Shown: positions 34,811 through 43,821, counted from the first letter of the stretch. The stretch is 64,000 nucleotides of DNA from Syntrophopropionicum propionicicum_A (GCF_048984525.1 NZ_JBMGJC010000012.1:1-64000); one strand, 5' to 3'. The notes: generated by a model not told the origin, from the letters alone. Program-made: numbers and translations.

Positions 34811-35240
34811 ACAAGGGTTCGTAATGGCCGAGCCCAGACTGTTACAGGGTCAAAAGGCTCTGTAATAGTCGGCCAAAGATTAATATCAGGTCAAACGGCT
34901 TGATATTAGTCGGCGGGCAGACTGGTGGGTGTTCCGGCAGGCTCTGCAGCAGTCCGAACGATTGTTGCAGGGTCGTAAGGGATATCCATTGGTCGAGCTA
35001 AGATTATCATGGGTGTCGGATGCTAATTTCTTGAGCCTGAGGTCTATAGCAGTCGAAAGATTGCTACAGGCTTCCTAGATATCCATGATAGTCGAGCAAA
35101 GGTCATTACGGGTTCCGTAATGGTCTATGGCAGTCGAAAGATTGTCGTGGGCTATGCAGGGATGCGTAGTGGCTGTAGCGTAGGTCATTACGGGCTCTTA
35201 ACATAGAAACCTTCCTCTTTTGAGGAAGGTTTCTTGTTGT
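34811..35240 (+). ncRNA. Large structured RNA of unknown class with repeated hairpin modules
   Basis: The 618-bp gap between rarA and iscS has no ORF but strong RNA structure. AAGGGTTCGTAATGGCC (34813-34829) pairs over 17 positions with 35183-35199, closing the molecule. Inside are hairpins at 34837-34870, 34878-34911, 34944-34970, 34986-35012, 35044-35069, 35104-35122 and 35125-35150. Three of them (34944, 35044, 35125) have the same plan, [C-T-purine-rich]GCAGTC, loop GAAA or CGAAC, GATTG..., with arm changes that keep pairing. The sequence GATATCCAT..GTCGAGC.AAG recurs twice. A TACAAT box lies at 34804-34809 and a terminator closes the transcript. It matches no tmRNA, RNase P, SRP, 6S or riboswitch pattern that I know. 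Confidence 0.75.
35206..35239 (+). terminator. Terminator of the large structured RNA
   Basis: GAAACCTTCCTC, loop TTTT, GAGGAAGGTTTC: 12 perfect pairs followed by a weak T-run (TTGTTG). Confidence 0.85.
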
Positions 35241-35261
35241 AAACTAGCCTTGGAAATCAAA

Positions 35262-35290
35262 TTGACAACTCCGGGGGCTTATGCTAATAT
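35262..35290 (+). promoter_or_regulatory. SigA promoter of iscS
   Basis: TTGACA, 17-bp spacer, TAATAT, located 57 bp upstream of the iscS GTG. Confidence 0.85.
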
Positions 35291-35346
35291 GTCCCCAATA
35301 TATCCGACGAGATTACTAGGATTAAGTCGCGGGAGGAAATAAAACA

Positions 35347-36549
35347 GTGCGTAAAATTTATTTTGATCACAGCGCCACCACCCCGGTCCACCCTGACGCA
35401 GCCGAGGAAATGTGCCGCTGTTTAAACAGCATTTACGGCAACCCTTCCAGCATCCATTCTTTCGGCCGGGAGGCCAAAAAAGCGCTGGAGGAGGCCCGTG
35501 AAAAGGTAGCCAGGGGGATAGGGGCAAACCCTGCCGAAATAGTATTTACGAGCGGCGGCACGGAGTCCGACAGGCTGGCCATCAGAGGCGCGGTAAACAG
35601 CAATCATGCAAGGGGCAATCACATAATAACGTCGGCGGTGGAGCACCATGCAGTTTTGGATACCTGCAGGTCACTTGAGAGTGAAGGTTTTGAACTGACA
35701 GTTTTGCCCGTGGACGAATACGGCATGGTTGATCCCGGACACCTGGCCCGCGCTATAAAAGACAATACTATCTTGATTACGATCATGCATACCAACAACG
35801 AAGTGGGGACAATACAGCCGATCGCGGAAATGGCACGTATCGCCAGGGAAAAAGGAGTTGTTTTTCATACTGACGCAGTCCAGAGCATGGGGAAAATTCC
35901 GGTCGACGTGAACGACCTGCAGGTGGACCTGCTCTCTCTGTCCGGCCATAAAATTTACGCCCCGAAAGGAACAGGCGCTTTATATATCCGGCGCGGCACA
36001 CGCTGGAAGCCCGTCGACTTCGGCGGCGGGCAGGAGAGGAAGCGCCGGCCGGGGACTGAAAACCTGCCCGGCATTGTGGCCCTGGGCAAAGCGGTGGAAA
36101 TTGCCGCCGCTGAAATGGAAAAGGAGGCGGCCCGTTTAATCCTGCTGCGGGACAAAATTATCAGCAGAATATTGGAAAGGGTACCTCACGCCAGGTTGAT
36201 CGGCCACCCGGACATGCGCCTGCCAAACCATGCCAGCTTCATTTTTGATTATATTGAAGGGGAGTCGCTGCTTTTCAGCCTGGACATGAAGGGAGTGGCC
36301 GCCTCCAGCGGCTCCGCCTGCACCTCGGGGTCACTGGAACCGTCACACGTGCTACTGGCCATGGGTATCCCACTGGAAAAAGCCCACGGTTCCCTGCGGA
36401 TAACAATGGGCAGGGTTAATACCGAGGAAGACGTGGGTCATTTCATTGAAATTTTGCCTCCGTTAGTAGAGCGGTTAAGGGAGATGTCACCTCTTGGCTT
36501 TACACAGGGATCTCAGAAAAATGAAGCTGATAATATATATCCATGCTGA
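35347..36549 (+). CDS. iscS: Cysteine desulfurase IscS/NifS
   Basis: 400 residues, PLP enzyme. YFDHSATTPVHP at the N-terminus, the cofactor Lys in SLSGHKIYAPKGTGALY, and the mobile Cys loop ASSGSACTSGSLEPSHVL that carries persulfide. It supplies sulfur to IscU for Fe-S clusters and to MnmA for tRNA thiolation; both genes follow within 2 kb. GTG start with GGGAGG upstream. Confidence 0.96.
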   Translation: MRKIYFDHSATTPVHPDAAEEMCRCLNSIYGNPSSIHSFGREAKKALEEAREKVARGIGANPAEIVFTSGGTESDRLAIRGAVNSNHARGNHIITSAVEHHAVLDTCRSLESEGFELTVLPVDEYGMVDPGHLARAIKDNTILITIMHTNNEVGTIQPIAEMARIAREKGVVFHTDAVQSMGKIPVDVNDLQVDLLSLSGHKIYAPKGTGALYIRRGTRWKPVDFGGGQERKRRPGTENLPGIVALGKAVEIAAAEMEKEAARLILLRDKIISRILERVPHARLIGHPDMRLPNHASFIFDYIEGESLLFSLDMKGVAASSGSACTSGSLEPSHVLLAMGIPLEKAHGSLRITMGRVNTEEDVGHFIEILPPLVERLREMSPLGFTQGSQKNEADNIYPC

Positions 36550-36579
36550 CCTTTTTGCCTTCCGGCGGGTCAGTTTTTT
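36546..36579 (+). terminator. Terminator of iscS
   Basis: CTGACC pairs with GGTCAG and is followed by six T residues. It overlaps the iscS stop by a few bases. Confidence 0.7.
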
Positions 36580-36583
36580 GAAA

Positions 36584-36612
36584 TTGACAATATCCGAGTG
36601 CCGTGCTATGAT
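36584..36612 (+). promoter_or_regulatory. SigA promoter of the Rrf2 regulator gene
   Basis: TTGACA, 17-bp spacer, TATGAT. A repeated ATATCC around the -10 may be part of an operator; this is only suggestive. Confidence 0.8.
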
Positions 36613-36653
36613 ATCCCTTGAGCATAATGTGAAGTGTTAAAGGGAGTGATTAC

Positions 36654-37082
36654 TTGAGGCTTTCCACCAGGGGACATTACGGCCTGAAAGCAATGTTCGA
36701 CCTGGCGCAAAATTACGGCTCAGGCCCTATATCTCTGAAGACTGTGGCGGAACGCCAGAACCTTTCGGATCACTACCTTGAACAGCTTATCGCCATGCTT
36801 AAAAAAGCAGGTTTGGTAAAAAGCATGCGCGGGGCCCAGGGAGGTTATGTCCTCGCCAGGGAGCCATCAGAAATTAATGTGGGGGATATTATTCGTGCCC
36901 TGGAGGGCCCCATTGCGCCGGTATACTGTGTCAGTGAAGAAAATCCCGGGGTTTGTGATGAAGCTGACTACTGCATAACACGCACGGTCTGGGAGAGGGT
37001 GCGGGACGGCCTTGCTGAGCTGCTCGACTCCATCAGCCTGGCCGATATGTGCCGTGAGGCCGCAGAGTCTCAAAAGAGGTAA
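36654..37082 (+). CDS. Rrf2-family regulator, IscR-like
   Basis: 142 residues. Winged helix at the N-terminus (RLSTRGHYGLKAMFDLA...ISLKTVAERQNLSDHYLEQLIA.LKKAGLVKS.RGAQGGY.L), then a loop with three cysteines (CVSEENPGVCDEADYC) spaced as in Fe-S binding IscR. Probably senses cluster status and controls the iscS-iscU-mnmA genes around it; CymR-type cysteine sensing is less likely because CymR lacks the three Cys. TTG start behind AAAGGGAG. Confidence 0.88.
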   Translation: MRLSTRGHYGLKAMFDLAQNYGSGPISLKTVAERQNLSDHYLEQLIAMLKKAGLVKSMRGAQGGYVLAREPSEINVGDIIRALEGPIAPVYCVSEENPGVCDEADYCITRTVWERVRDGLAELLDSISLADMCREAAESQKR

Positions 37083-37143
37083 GGCAGTTAACTTGTTATT
37101 AATTTAGGTTGAAAGACCTGAAGTGAAAATAGGAGGTATAATA

Positions 37144-37515
37144 ATGTACACGGAAAAAGTAATGGACCATTTTGAAAACCCCAGGAATGTTGGGGAACTG
37201 CCTGACGCGAACGGCATCGGAGAAGTCGGCAACCCGACCTGCGGTGACATCACCAAGATATACCTGAAGATAGAAGATAATATAATAAAAGATATAAAAT
37301 TTAAAACTTTTGGCTGCGCCGCCGCTGTTGCTTCAAGCAGCATGCTTACAGAGATGGCTAAAGGCAAAACCATAGAGGAAGCGTTAAGAATTACCGACAT
37401 GATGGTAGCAGACGAGCTGGACGGGCTGCCGCCGCAAAAATTGCACTGTTCCAACATGGCGGCTGAAGCTATGCACGTCGCGGTTGAGGATTACAGAAAA
37501 AGACAAGGTGCGTGA
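37144..37515 (+). CDS. iscU: Fe-S cluster scaffold IscU/NifU
   Basis: 123 residues. The three ligand cysteines are present: NPTCGD, FGCAAAVASSS and LHCSNMA. The first motif carries the usual Asp next to Cys. Builds [2Fe-2S] and [4Fe-4S] clusters with IscS. ATG after AGGAGG. The stop overlaps nothing, but mnmA starts 4 bp later. Confidence 0.94.
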   Translation: MYTEKVMDHFENPRNVGELPDANGIGEVGNPTCGDITKIYLKIEDNIIKDIKFKTFGCAAAVASSSMLTEMAKGKTIEEALRITDMMVADELDGLPPQKLHCSNMAAEAMHVAVEDYRKRQGA

Positions 37516-37519
37516 TCCT

Positions 37520-38608
37520 TTGACAGACAAAAAAAAGGTTATTGTTGCAATGAGCGGCGGGGTAGACAGTTCTGTCACCGCCGCCCTGTTGTTAGAGCAG
37601 GGTTACGATGTGACCGGTGTCACCATGCAGATCTGGGATGCCGACCGTTCCGAGACCGGGGATGAGCACGTCGGCTGCTGTTCCCTGACTGCTGTTGAGG
37701 ACGCCAGGAGCGTCGCCAATAAGCTCGGCATACCTTTTTACGTAATGAACTTTCGCCGTATCTTTGAAGAAAAAGTAATCGACTATTTTACGTGCGAATA
37801 CCTGCGGGGGCGCACGCCCAATCCCTGCATCGCGTGCAACAGGCATGTCAAATTTGAGGCGCTGCTGGACAAGGCGCTGAGCCTGGGAGCCCGTTACATA
37901 GCCACCGGACACTACGCCAGGCTGGGTTTCAGCAAAGAATACGGGCGCTACACGGTGCGCCGCCCGGCAGACCGGAAAAAAGACCAGACTTATGTGCTGT
38001 ACGGTCTGACCCAGCGCCAGATCGCCCATACTCTAATGCCCCTGGGGGATTACACCAAGGAGCAGGTGAGGAAGATGGCCGCGGACTACGGGCTGCGGGT
38101 GGCGGACAAGGCAGAAAGCCAGGAGATCTGCTTTGTCCTGGACGATAATTACCGTAACTTTTTAAGTGAGAAAACGAAGGACATCAAACCAGGCCCTTTC
38201 CTAAACATGCAGGGGGAGATTATCGGTGCGCACAAAGGCATCCCCTTTTATACCATCGGCCAGCGCAGGGGGCTCGGCATTGCCGCGGGAGAACGTATCT
38301 ACGTAGTAAAAATCGACCCGGAGAAAAACGCCATTACCCTGGGCCCGGAAGAAGCGATCCTTGGCTATGGCTTAACCGCCGAAGATATCAACCTGGTCCT
38401 TTACGAGAAATTGGAAGGCCCCATGGAAGTGGAAGCTCAGATCCGCTACAACGGCCGGCCCGCCCCGGCCACGGTCGAGCCGCTGCCCGGCGGCCGCCTG
38501 GCTGTGCGCTTTCACCAGCCGCTGCGTTCGATTACGCCGGGGCAGGCGGTAGTTTTTTACCGGGGCGACTGCCTGGTCGGCGGCGCCACCATTACCACAG
38601 CCAATTAA
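37520..38608 (+). CDS. mnmA: tRNA-specific 2-thiouridylase MnmA
   Basis: 362 residues. PP-loop VAMSGGVDSSV, active-site Cys pair CNRHVKF and EICFVLD, and the C-terminal barrel with GAHKGIPFYTIGQRRGLG. It adds sulfur to U34 of Lys, Glu and Gln tRNAs with sulfur from IscS. TTG at 37520 is chosen over an in-frame GTG at 37508 because AAGGTG lies 9 nt upstream. Confidence 0.95.
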   Translation: MTDKKKVIVAMSGGVDSSVTAALLLEQGYDVTGVTMQIWDADRSETGDEHVGCCSLTAVEDARSVANKLGIPFYVMNFRRIFEEKVIDYFTCEYLRGRTPNPCIACNRHVKFEALLDKALSLGARYIATGHYARLGFSKEYGRYTVRRPADRKKDQTYVLYGLTQRQIAHTLMPLGDYTKEQVRKMAADYGLRVADKAESQEICFVLDDNYRNFLSEKTKDIKPGPFLNMQGEIIGAHKGIPFYTIGQRRGLGIAAGERIYVVKIDPEKNAITLGPEEAILGYGLTAEDINLVLYEKLEGPMEVEAQIRYNGRPAPATVEPLPGGRLAVRFHQPLRSITPGQAVVFYRGDCLVGGATITTAN

Positions 38609-38609
38609 T

Positions 38610-38677
38610 AATGCGACAGCGAGAACCGTCCCCCTTGTCGCAAATGCGACAGGGGGGACGGTTCTCGCTGTCGCATT
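38610..38677. repeat. 68-bp palindrome, two GAACCGTCCCC units head to head, TGCGACAG arms
   Basis: Arms 38610-38642 and 38645-38677 are complementary apart from one G-T pair, with AA at the centre. Same design as the palindrome at 17498 but with TGCGACAG in place of CGTGTCAAG. It starts one base after the mnmA stop. Confidence 0.85.
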
Positions 38678-38766
38678 TATTTCGCATTATTTATAAATGA
38701 TATGGACATAATAGCAAATAAAGTTTGTGAAAGCGATTTATTTAAAATTTGGGAGGGCGACTCATT

Positions 38767-38940
38767 TTGAAATGCCCGGTTTGCGGCGGAAAAGCCAATG
38801 GAAAAGTCGGTGTCGACCAGTATTACTGTTGGGATTGCTGTGTGGAATACCGTATTAACAAAGAAGGTGTTCAGATTTTTGAACTGGCCGAGGACGGAAG
38901 TTTGGTCGCACTGGACCCGCAAAACGAATTTTTATTATAA
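38767..38940 (+). CDS. Small zinc-ribbon protein
   Basis: 57 residues. CPVCGG at the N-terminus and CWDCCVEY 17 residues later give a C4 zinc ribbon, followed by an acidic tail. TTG at 38767 lies 9 nt after GGGAGGG and gives MKCPVCGG. Function unknown; co-directional with the next two genes. Confidence 0.75.
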   Translation: MKCPVCGGKANGKVGVDQYYCWDCCVEYRINKEGVQIFELAEDGSLVALDPQNEFLL

Positions 38941-38963
38941 ATTTTAATGGGGGTGGAAATATC

Positions 38964-39152
38964 GTGCGGACTAGTTTCTGGAGGGGCGTTCTAACCGGAA
39001 GCATCATCGGTGCGGCGATCAGCATGATGGCGTCAGGGCGCCGCGGCTATATCAGCAAGGACGCGGTGAGCAGCGGCGCCAGGGAGGCCAAAAGCCGGGC
39101 GCACAGGGTGCTCCGGGGTGTTTCAAAATCGGTTAATGACCTTATGAAATGA
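38964..39152 (+). CDS. Small YtxH-like membrane protein
   Basis: 62 residues, GTG start behind GGGGGTGG. One glycine-rich helix (WRGVLTGSIIGAAISMMAS) followed by a basic amphipathic tail. Resembles small envelope proteins of the YtxH type. No function known. Terminator directly after. Confidence 0.65.
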   Translation: MRTSFWRGVLTGSIIGAAISMMASGRRGYISKDAVSSGAREAKSRAHRVLRGVSKSVNDLMK

Positions 39153-39159
39153 TTAAAGT

Positions 39160-39192
39160 AAAAGTGGGGAGAAAAAAATCTCCTCACTTTTT
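39160..39192 (+). terminator. Rho-independent terminator
   Basis: AAAGTGGGGAGA pairs with TCTCCTCACTTT around AAAAAA and is followed by TT. Confidence 0.75.
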
Positions 39193-39194
39193 CC

Positions 39195-40250
39195 TTGGTG
39201 GTGAGATTGCTGGCCTGGTGGAAAGACAGAAAAATACTGCGCTTTTTTATACTTACAGCCCTTGCCGTCGCTGTTGTCTATTTTTTATACCTTTTGCGGG
39301 GGTTGTTTTTTTCATTTGCGCTGGCGGTGCTGCTGTCTTACCTGATTAATCCGCTGGCAGGCGCTATCAGCAAAAAGGGCGCGCCGAGGGTGGCTGCCAT
39401 CCTCTGGGCTTACCTGGCCCTGTTTCTGGTCATGGCTGGTTTTCTCATGTACGGCTTTCCCCTGATTATTAAACAGCTGAACATGCTGGTGGAGGCGATC
39501 CCGCAGTACACCATACAGGCCCATGAGATCACCCAGTCCATCCAGGACCGGTACTCCGACCTGGGTATGCCCGACGGCATGAAGCAGGTGTTTGATGAAA
39601 GGATCCGCTGGCTGGAGGAAATCATGCTGGAGCGGGTGAGAAATATCCTGGCCTCCATTGTGGGGCTGTTCGGCAGCATATTTAAAATAATTTTGGCCCC
39701 TGTCTTGTCCTTTTACATCCTAAAAGACCTGGAATTAATCAAGTTAAAAGCGCTTTCCGTGCTGCCGGCTGCATGGAGGGACGAGGCCGTGGACCTTTTC
39801 AAACAGATCGACAGAGTGCTGGGAAGCTTTATTAAAGGTTATTTACTGGTGGCCGCCATAGTGGGGGGAATGACCGCGGTCGTGATGGCGCTGCTGGGTG
39901 TCGATTTTGCCCTGATGCTTGGCCTGTTTGCCGGGCTGACCGAGCTGATACCATATTTCGGCCCTATTATCGGGGCTGTCCCCGCTGTCTGCCTGGCCCT
40001 ATTAGAATCAAAATGGCTGGCTGTGAAAGTCGTTGCCGCCTTTTTCATCATCCACCAGCTGGAAGGCAATATCATCTCGCCCAAGATCCTGGGAGACAAG
40101 GTGGGGCTGCACCCGCTGGTGGTGATCTTCAGCCTGCTGGCGGGCGGGGAGCTGTACGGGCTCACCGGCATGCTTTTAGCGGTCCCGGCGGCGGCGGTGC
40201 TCCGGGTGATCTTCAATTTTATATTCCTGAAAACAGCTGCGTGGCTATAG
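39195..40250 (+). CDS. AI-2E family transporter (PerM/YdiK-like)
   Basis: About 351 residues with 7-8 membrane helices: three at the N-terminus, a soluble loop (about 95-150), then the core with FI.GYLLVAAIVGGMTAV, LFAGLTELIPYFGPIIGAVPA and the conserved HQLEGNIISPKILGDKVGLHPL. Members are proposed exporters of small molecules or Na+/H+ antiporters. The start is uncertain: TTG 39195 directly follows a terminator; TTG 39207 (MLAWWKDRK) is also possible. Confidence 0.88.
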   Translation: MVVRLLAWWKDRKILRFFILTALAVAVVYFLYLLRGLFFSFALAVLLSYLINPLAGAISKKGAPRVAAILWAYLALFLVMAGFLMYGFPLIIKQLNMLVEAIPQYTIQAHEITQSIQDRYSDLGMPDGMKQVFDERIRWLEEIMLERVRNILASIVGLFGSIFKIILAPVLSFYILKDLELIKLKALSVLPAAWRDEAVDLFKQIDRVLGSFIKGYLLVAAIVGGMTAVVMALLGVDFALMLGLFAGLTELIPYFGPIIGAVPAVCLALLESKWLAVKVVAAFFIIHQLEGNIISPKILGDKVGLHPLVVIFSLLAGGELYGLTGMLLAVPAAAVLRVIFNFIFLKTAAWL

Positions 40251-40298
40251 CGGAACGGGGACACACCTCCTCTGCGAGTATTCCTTTAGGGTCGAGGA

Positions 40299-40380
40299 AT
40301 GTCCTCGATTGGAATGGCGGGTTAAAACCCGCCCTACAGCGGAACGGTCACACCACCTGCAGGTGCGGCTTTAGTCGCAC
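40299..40380. repeat. Hairpin repeats upstream of alaS
   Basis: GGCGGGTT-AA-AACCCGCC (40316-40333), the palindrome CACCTGCAGGTG and GTGCG...CGCAC (40363-40380) lie in tandem. Similar strings occur at 16930 and 63570. No ORF fits. Confidence 0.5.
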
Positions 40381-40395
40381 ACGGGATAATTTGGT

Positions 40396-40425
40396 TTGAC
40401 ACTTTACAGGAACATTTTGTATAAT
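40396..40425 (+). promoter_or_regulatory. SigA promoter of alaS
   Basis: TTGACA, 18-bp spacer, TATAAT: consensus in both boxes. No T-box lies between it and alaS. Confidence 0.9.
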
Positions 40426-40466
40426 TATAGCGCAAAAATATAGATAAAAGGCTGGGTTTAAAATTG

Positions 40467-43103
40467 ATGACCGGTAATGAAATCAGAGAGAGTTACCTCA
40501 GGTTTTTTGAAAGCAAGGGGCATAAAATTTTGCCCAGCGCTTCCCTGATACCTGTAAATGATCCAAGCATTTTATGGACGGCTGCAGGGATGGTCCCTTT
40601 CAAGCCGTTTTTTACAGGCGCGGCCAAACCGGACTATACCAGGGTGACCACCTGCCAGAAATGCATCCGTACGCCGGATATCGAGTCAGTAGGCAGGACC
40701 GCGCGGCACCATACTTTTTTTGAGATGCTCGGAAATTTTTCCTTTGGCGATTATTTTAAAGAGTCTGCCATCCCCTGGGCCTGGGAGTACGTGACCGAGC
40801 ACCTGCGGCTTCCGCCGGACAAGCTGTGGGTCACCATCTACCTTGACGACGACGAGGCGTTCGACATCTGGCACAAGGTCGTGGGCGTCCCGGCCGAGCG
40901 GATTGTCAGGCTGGGCAAGGACACCAACTTCTGGGAAATTGGCGTGGGGCCCTGTGGCCCGTGCTCGGAGATTTATGTGGACCTGGGCGCGGAAAGAGGA
41001 TGCGGCTCGCCCGACTGCGAAGTCGGCTGCGACTGTGACCGCTACCTGGAAATATGGAACCTGGTGTTCATACAGTTTTTCAGGGACGAAGAAGGTAATT
41101 ACACACCCCTGGCCAGCAAGGGCATTGATACGGGGTTTGGCCTGGAGCGGGTGGCTTCGGTGCTCCAGGGCGTGCCCTCGAACTTCGACACCGACCTGCT
41201 CAGGGAAATTATGGACTATACAGCCGGATTGTTCGGATTGGAGTACGGCAGGGAAAACAAGGTCGACGTAGCTTTAAAAGTAATCGCCGACCACTGCCGG
41301 GCGATAACCTTCGCCATCACCGACGGGGCGCTGCCTTCCAACGAAGGCAGGGGATACGTGATCAGGCGACTGCTGAGGCGGGCGGCGCGTTTTGGCCGGC
41401 TGCTCGGCATCCAGGAACTCTTTCTCTACAAGGTGGGCGGGGCGGTCGTCCGCCAGATGGGCAGAGCCTACCCGGAGCTGGCCGAACGGCAAGACCACGT
41501 ACTGAGCGTCATCCACAACGAGGAGAAGCGTTTTTCGGAAACACTGGCCCAGGGTACCGAAATGCTGAACCGGCTGATGGAAGAGGCGAAAAAGCAGGGC
41601 AGCTCCGTTATACCCGGCGCGGACGCTTTCAAGCTTTATGACACGTACGGCTTTCCCCTGGAACTGACGCAGGAAATGGCGGAAGAACAGGGATTTACAG
41701 TGGACACGGACGGTTTCGGCCGGGCCATGGAGGACCAGCGGCAGCGGGCCCGCAGCGCCAGGCAGGAAACCGAATATATATCGGAACGGGGCGCCCTCTT
41801 CAAGAAAATGCGTGAGGAGATGGGCGAGACTAACTTCGTCGGCTACGACGCCCTGGAGGCCAGGGCCAGCGTGCAGGGGATCCTGAGAGACGGGGAAAGG
41901 GTAAAATCAGCCCAGGCCGGGGAAGAAGTGGAATTCATCCTGGACGTCACACCCTGCTATGCCGAGTCCGGCGGGCAGGTGGGCGACCACGGGCGCCTGG
42001 CCGCCCCTGAGCTTAAGGTGGAAATTTACGAGGTGACCAAGCCGGTGGAAAACCTTATCGTGCACCGCGGCAAGGTGATCAACGGCATTTTGAAGGAGCA
42101 TGACCAGGTGTCGGTTGAGGTGGACGTTGCCAGGCGGTTGGCTACCTGCCGCAACCACTCGGCCACCCACCTGCTGCACAAGGCCCTGAAAATGGTGCTG
42201 GGCGACCATGTCAACCAGGCCGGCTCGCTGGTGGAACCGGACCGGCTGCGCTTTGATTTTACCCATTACGCGGCGATAGACGCCGGCGAAATAAAAAAAG
42301 TCGAGGATATAGTAAACGACTCGGTCTTAAATGACTTTACCATAGAAGTTTTTGAGTCCTCTGTTGACGAGGCCAGGGCCATGGGCGCGGCGGCCCTCTT
42401 CGGAGAAAAATACGGGGAGAGGGTCAGGGTGGTCAAGATGGGTGATTTCAGCCTGGAGCTCTGCGGCGGCACTCACCTTAAGAATACGGCCGAGGTCGGC
42501 CTGTTCAAACTGGTGGGAGAAAGCAGCGTCGGCGCCGGCCTGCGCCGGGTGGAGGCGGTAACGGGCCAGGGCGCCCTGCGCTATGTGAACGCCAGGGAGG
42601 AACAGCTGGCCGAGATAGCCAGGCTGGTGAAAGCGGCGCCCCACGAGGTGGTCCGCCGGGTGGAAGGCCTGCTGGAAAACAACAGGGAGCTGGAGGCGGA
42701 GAACGAGGCGCTCCAGGCCAGGCTGGCCAGGTACCAGGTGCATGACCTGATCAACAGCGTGAAGACGGTTAAAGGGATCAAGGTGCTGGCCGGGGAGGCC
42801 GCGGCGCCGGATATGGACAGCCTGCGGGGCATGGTGGACCTCCTGCGGGATAAGATCGAATCGGGGGTAATCATACTGGGCAGCACCGCCGGCGACAAGG
42901 TGAATTTAGTGGCGGCGGTAACTAAAGACCTGCTGCCCGGCGGGCTGCACGCCGGGAAACTGGTAAAAGAAGTCGCCGCGGTGGTCGGCGGCGGAGGCGG
43001 CGGCCGTCCCGAGATGGCCCAGGCCGGCGGCAAAGACCCTTCCCGCCTGCGTGAGGCCCTGGAAAAAGCCAGCCAGGTGGTAGAAAAACAGCTCAAACTG
43101 TAA
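40467..43103 (+). CDS. alaS: Alanine-tRNA ligase
   Basis: About 878 residues, full length. Class II core (MTGNEIRESYLRFFESKGH.ILPSASLIP, FKPFFTG, FEMLGNFSFGDYFK), editing domain with the zinc motif HSATHLLHKALK and the second metal motif ELCGGTHL, and a C-terminal coiled coil and C-Ala domain with GGGGGGRPEMAQAGGKDP. ATG 40467 is chosen; the TTG just before it in frame is an alternative. Confidence 0.97.
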   Translation: MTGNEIRESYLRFFESKGHKILPSASLIPVNDPSILWTAAGMVPFKPFFTGAAKPDYTRVTTCQKCIRTPDIESVGRTARHHTFFEMLGNFSFGDYFKESAIPWAWEYVTEHLRLPPDKLWVTIYLDDDEAFDIWHKVVGVPAERIVRLGKDTNFWEIGVGPCGPCSEIYVDLGAERGCGSPDCEVGCDCDRYLEIWNLVFIQFFRDEEGNYTPLASKGIDTGFGLERVASVLQGVPSNFDTDLLREIMDYTAGLFGLEYGRENKVDVALKVIADHCRAITFAITDGALPSNEGRGYVIRRLLRRAARFGRLLGIQELFLYKVGGAVVRQMGRAYPELAERQDHVLSVIHNEEKRFSETLAQGTEMLNRLMEEAKKQGSSVIPGADAFKLYDTYGFPLELTQEMAEEQGFTVDTDGFGRAMEDQRQRARSARQETEYISERGALFKKMREEMGETNFVGYDALEARASVQGILRDGERVKSAQAGEEVEFILDVTPCYAESGGQVGDHGRLAAPELKVEIYEVTKPVENLIVHRGKVINGILKEHDQVSVEVDVARRLATCRNHSATHLLHKALKMVLGDHVNQAGSLVEPDRLRFDFTHYAAIDAGEIKKVEDIVNDSVLNDFTIEVFESSVDEARAMGAAALFGEKYGERVRVVKMGDFSLELCGGTHLKNTAEVGLFKLVGESSVGAGLRRVEAVTGQGALRYVNAREEQLAEIARLVKAAPHEVVRRVEGLLENNRELEAENEALQARLARYQVHDLINSVKTVKGIKVLAGEAAAPDMDSLRGMVDLLRDKIESGVIILGSTAGDKVNLVAAVTKDLLPGGLHAGKLVKEVAAVVGGGGGGRPEMAQAGGKDPSRLREALEKASQVVEKQLKL

Positions 43104-43108
43104 TAAAT

Positions 43109-43140
43109 AACCCGGCAGGCGTCTGCCATGCCGGGTTTTT
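43109..43140 (+). terminator. Terminator of alaS
   Basis: AACCCGGCA pairs with TGCCGGGTT, followed by T residues. Confidence 0.85.
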
Positions 43141-43181
43141 AGCATTTTACATATTTTAGCGGCGGCGGAGGTCCCTGCAAC

Positions 43182-43652
43182 TTATTTTTCAGCAGGTATC
43201 TGCACATCGATAATCATGGCGATTTCATCGCAATTGGGGAATTTCGGGCAGTTAACACATTCCTTCCACACTTTTTGGAGAAGGGAATCCTTTTCTACTA
43301 TTCGAAAACCGCATTTGGCAAAGAAGCCGTCCTGGTAGGTAAGGGCGAAGACCCGCGGTATAGCCAGGTCGCGCGCTTCATTTAGAAAATTTCGCACCAG
43401 GCCGCGGCCGATCCCTTTTTTAGCATAATCCGGCGCAACAGCAAGGGCCCTGATCTCGGCCAGGTCTTCCCATATAATGTGCAGCGAGCCGGCCCCGACG
43501 ACCCTGTCCCGGTCCACGGCGACGGTAAACTCGCGCAGGCTCTCGTACAGCAGAGTGCGCGGCCTGGCAAGCATCAAGCCTTTTTCGGCATAGTCTGTAA
43601 TTAAAGCGTGAATAGGTTCAACATCAGTGATTTTTGCTTTGCGAAATTTCAT
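43182..43652 (-). CDS. GNAT N-acetyltransferase, short ArgA-like
   Basis: 156 residues. GNAT acetyl-CoA loop is visible as LAVAPDYAKKGIGRGLV. The segments GLMLARPRTLLYESLREF, GAGSLHI.WEDLAEIRALAV and the C-terminal ECVNCPKFPNCDEIAM agree with the short N-acetylglutamate synthases of clostridia that lack the kinase domain. So it may make N-acetylglutamate for arginine, inferred only. Convergent with alaS. Confidence 0.85.
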   Translation of the reverse strand: MKFRKAKITDVEPIHALITDYAEKGLMLARPRTLLYESLREFTVAVDRDRVVGAGSLHIIWEDLAEIRALAVAPDYAKKGIGRGLVRNFLNEARDLAIPRVFALTYQDGFFAKCGFRIVEKDSLLQKVWKECVNCPKFPNCDEIAMIIDVQIPAEK

Positions 43653-43821
43653 ATAGTCTTGCTCGTCACCCTTCTTAATAGAATTACTATGTATTATATA
43701 TTAGTTAGACAGGTGTCTCAATCATTTTTTGGGGATAGACTATTGTCGGCAGGTATTATATAGCAGTGAAGGAAAAATATTAAAGGCAGCGAATAGATTT
43801 AAAAAAGGAGGTTTGCCGTAG

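Noticed and set aside
34811..35240. tmRNA, RNase P RNA or SRP RNA for the large structured RNA
   Set aside because: No tag ORF or tRNA-like ends, no RNase P core strings and no SRP domain IV GGAA-type hairpin in context; the repeated GAAA-capped hairpins fit none of them.
40257..40395. T-box or other leader for alaS
   Set aside because: No T-box sequence is present; the hairpins lie upstream of the alaS promoter and are dispersed repeats.
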